Below, in pieces: positions 61,905 through 64,000 of a stretch of DNA of 64,000 nt; the stretch's first letter is position 1; each line of letters begins with the position of its first letter. Made by a program: the position numbers and the translations under genes. This DNA is from Brachyspira suanatina (GTDB lineage Bacteria > Spirochaetota > Brachyspiria > Brachyspirales > Brachyspiraceae): assembly GCF_001049755.1 (NCBI RefSeq), contig NZ_CVLB01000002.1:357743-421742 (forward strand), given 5' to 3'. A model generated the notes under the pieces. That model was not told the origin of the DNA. It worked only from the letters and a program-made list of their open reading frames with translations, and made no database searches.

Positions 61905-63647
61905 ATGTATAATAAAATTAAAGAAGATATTTCACAAGAATATTATACAAAAACTTTTCCTAATGATGGACAGCGTTTTATAGCATGGTATCTTAGAAAT
62001 ATATTTAATTTAGATGAGTATGAAACAAAAGATTGTATTACAGATGGAGCAGGTGATAAACAGATAGATGCAGTTTATATAAATAACCAAAACTCAACTA
62101 TTTATATTATTCAAGGAAAATTTCATGAAAAAGAAAATATAGATTCTAAACCTTTAAGAGAAGTATTATCATCATGGATTCAAATTCAAAATTTAGAAGA
62201 ATTACAGCATAATGCTAATGAAAAACTTAAAGTAAAAATTACTGAAATTGCATCTGCACTTGATGATGACTATAGTATATGTTTTGAATTAATTACAACA
62301 TCTGAATTAACAGATTCTGCAAAAAATGATTTAGAAATATTTCAAAAAACTATTTCTGAAAATGATAAATTTAATGCTAATCTCATAGTTGTAGATAATG
62401 AAACTTTACAAACACGATACAATGAAGCATTAAATATGAATAGACCTTATATTAATCATAATTTCAGTGTTGAATCAAACAAGTATATGGAAATGTATAT
62501 TGGTAATAAAAAAGCTGTTATAGCAGCAATACCTTTAAAAGAATGTATTAAAATTCCTGGTATTAAAGATGGTAGTTTATTTAGAAAAAATGTACGTCAG
62601 TCTTTGGGTATGGATAATAAAGTGAATAAAGGCATAGCCCATACATTAAGGAGTGACCCGGAAAAATTTTTTTTCCTTCATAATGGTATAACTGCTATTT
62701 GTTCGTCAATAAATATTGATAATGGTATTATAAGCGTAAAAGAACTTAATGTAGTAAATGGTTGCCAATCATTAAATACTATATTTAACTGCAGTCAATC
62801 AATACGCAATACTGACAATGCGTATATAATGTTCCGTTTTTATGAGATAAATGATGCTCAATATGCTGATAATATTAGTACATCAACTAATTCTCAAAGT
62901 ACTGTAAAAGCTAGAGATCTTAGAAGTAATGATAAAAATGTACTTATGATGAAAAAAGATTATGAACAGTATTTTTCAGATGGATATTTTATTACTAAAC
63001 GCGGAGAATTCGCTGATCCGCTTAAATATAATACGGCTCATATCGTAGATTTAACATTATTAGGAAAGCAGCTAATAGCTTGGCATTCTCAAAGACCTAC
63101 TATTTCATATAGCGAAAGTAAAATTTTCGATAAATATTTTGATCAATTATTTCATAGAGAATACAAAGCAGAAAATATACAAGCATTGCATGAGTTATAT
63201 GATAACATTTTAAAAAATTGGAATAATAAAAATCCATTAAGACTAAATGAAGCCCTACTTGCTATGAAAGCATATATACCATTTCATCATTTATATGCCA
63301 TTTCTCTATTATTTTGTGAAGTAAATCAAATGCATGATTTAGTACCAAATCCTTATATAGTGTTAGAAAAATTAAAAAATAATAATTTACTTAATACAGT
63401 AATAAAATTTACTGCTCAATCTTTAAATATAGCATTTGAAATAGCGAGAGAAGAAGCTATTAATAATAACAAAGTATTTAGCCCTCAAAACTGGAGTAAA
63501 GCAAAAGCTTCATTAAAAGATATACGTAATGCTGTAAAAGGTCAATATAGTACTTTAGAATTGAGTAATAAAGACTTTTTTGATACAATAGATAACTCAT
63601 TACAACTTGAAAAAGATAATTTTGAATCACGCTGGGCTGCTGACTAA
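61905..63647 (+). CDS. AIPR-family abortive-infection/phage-resistance protein with nuclease-like N-terminus
   Basis: A 580-aa protein. Residues about 1-75 carry a PD-(D/E)xK-like nuclease core: Asp in DKQIDAVYIN (residue 55) and Q-x-K in IYIIQGKFHEK (70-72). About 215-500 hold the AIPR domain, with KFFFLHNGITAICSSI, LNVVNGCQSLNTI, STSTNSQSTVKARDLRSND and YFITKRGEF. AIPR proteins are named for abortive phage resistance and cause growth arrest or cell death on infection. The ATG at 61905 is chosen because GGAG at 61894-61897 lies 7 bp upstream; an in-frame TTG at 61878 is inside the galE terminator. No methylase or antitoxin gene adjoins, so it seems a single-gene system. A promoter is not obvious. 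Confidence 0.85.
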   Translation: MYNKIKEDISQEYYTKTFPNDGQRFIAWYLRNIFNLDEYETKDCITDGAGDKQIDAVYINNQNSTIYIIQGKFHEKENIDSKPLREVLSSWIQIQNLEELQHNANEKLKVKITEIASALDDDYSICFELITTSELTDSAKNDLEIFQKTISENDKFNANLIVVDNETLQTRYNEALNMNRPYINHNFSVESNKYMEMYIGNKKAVIAAIPLKECIKIPGIKDGSLFRKNVRQSLGMDNKVNKGIAHTLRSDPEKFFFLHNGITAICSSINIDNGIISVKELNVVNGCQSLNTIFNCSQSIRNTDNAYIMFRFYEINDAQYADNISTSTNSQSTVKARDLRSNDKNVLMMKKDYEQYFSDGYFITKRGEFADPLKYNTAHIVDLTLLGKQLIAWHSQRPTISYSESKIFDKYFDQLFHREYKAENIQALHELYDNILKNWNNKNPLRLNEALLAMKAYIPFHHLYAISLLFCEVNQMHDLVPNPYIVLEKLKNNNLLNTVIKFTAQSLNIAFEIAREEAINNNKVFSPQNWSKAKASLKDIRNAVKGQYSTLELSNKDFFDTIDNSLQLEKDNFESRWAAD

Positions 63648-63673
63648 ATACATTATTTACTTTGTTATTTATA

Positions 63674-63706
63674 AAAAAAGGGGCTTAAATTAAGTCCCTT
63701 TTTTAT
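63674..63706 (+). terminator. Terminator of the AIPR gene
   Basis: AAAAAAGGGGCTTAA/TTAAGTCCCTTTTTT hairpin followed by ATAGC. It lies 27 bp after the stop. Confidence 0.82.
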
Positions 63707-63718
63707 AGCTTTATTCTA

Positions 63719-64000
63719 ATTCCCCGCCCTCTATGCTTTTCAATTAATTTATAAAATTTTTGTTTTTATTTCCTTTACGGCTATAATTAAAAAAACATGC
63801 CCGCCCTAGCTTATTTTAAATATATAGATTTCCAATACGCACGTTTAGCAATTCTAAATATGTAAATTAATTAATCATTCAAATTTAAATTATATAATAA
63901 AAATCTTCTCCCGTGCGTTGAGATAGTCAAAAAATCTAATCAAAAGCTTGGGTGGGTTATGCTTTTTTGTATTGAGTTAAAAAAAATAAAGAATATAAAT
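63719..64000. repeat. Copy of the intergenic repeat running into the window edge
   Basis: CCCCGCCCTCTATGC 63722, GCCCGCCCTAGC 63800, ACGCACGTTTAG 63837, CCGTGCGTTGAG 63911 and AGCTTGGGTGGG 63944, with the last outer box beyond the window. It has the same order as the complete copies at 6519 and 7801. Confidence 0.8.

Overview
The window is very AT-rich spirochaete chromosome, almost certainly Brachyspira. Evidence from the sequence: a core flagellin of the periplasmic-flagellum FlaB type, two-membrane proteins (lipoproteins with LxSC lipoboxes, Lgt, a secreted TPR protein), an anaerobe-type hybrid cluster protein, strong A/T codon bias, and many copies of an intergenic repeat built from ACGCACG/CGTGCGT and CTTGGGCGGG boxes. 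The genus assignment is my inference; I cannot name the species.

Layout. 0-5 kb: a hypothetical protein, tRNA-Val(UAC), a membrane-anchored M15 peptidase, a DUF115/Maf-type protein and a small secreted protein. 5-13 kb: a repeat-dense stretch holding a LUD-domain protein, a broken outer-membrane protein, flaB with a long structured leader, a PepSY-like protein, a DUF554 permease with three in-frame stops, a tiny orphan transcript and a zinc-free MDR dehydrogenase. 13-17.5 kb: small membrane proteins, some clearly paralogous, between dispersed repeats. 17.6-21.3 kb: a 1241-residue DUF2723/TPR membrane protein. 21.4-24.1 kb: metY-metX with a leader region. 24.2-28.1 kb: an Rrf2 regulator with hcp, then a thermonuclease-like protein and thiE. 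29-35.5 kb: three TPR genes, two of them a tandem duplication, framed by inverted copies of a dispersed repeat. 35.6-43.8 kb: lgt, a HEAT-like protein, a secreted protein plus a 33-residue small protein, cysS, a YprB-like exonuclease, an iron-ADH homologue that has lost its metal ligands, and a DUF3298 lipoprotein. 43.9-49 kb: three oligopeptide-binding lipoproteins, the first interrupted by a stop codon. 49-57 kb: rhodanese, GerMN, TPR and esterase/acyltransferase genes. 57.5-63.7 kb: yebC-ruvC, a secreted protein, fruK, galE and an AIPR-type phage-resistance nuclease.

The most exciting element is the metY leader (23.87-24.08 kb, minus strand). A consensus promoter (TTGACA-N17-TATAAT) is followed by a 25-codon ORF in which nine residues are Met or Cys, then a 12-bp rho-independent terminator just before metY. 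The 3' part of the leader ORF can pair with the left arm of that terminator. This has the full architecture of ribosome-mediated transcription attenuation, responding to methionine/cysteine supply, in front of the O-acetylhomoserine pathway (MetX acetylates homoserine; MetY makes homocysteine or methionine from it).

Other notable signals are the nested-palindrome repeat family (about 13 cores in 64 kb, all intergenic), a flaB leader with several stem-loops and GGA motifs typical of CsrA sites, the metal-ligand-free ADH homologue, and several genes broken by single-base changes. Some of those breaks lie at homopolymers and could be sequencing errors.
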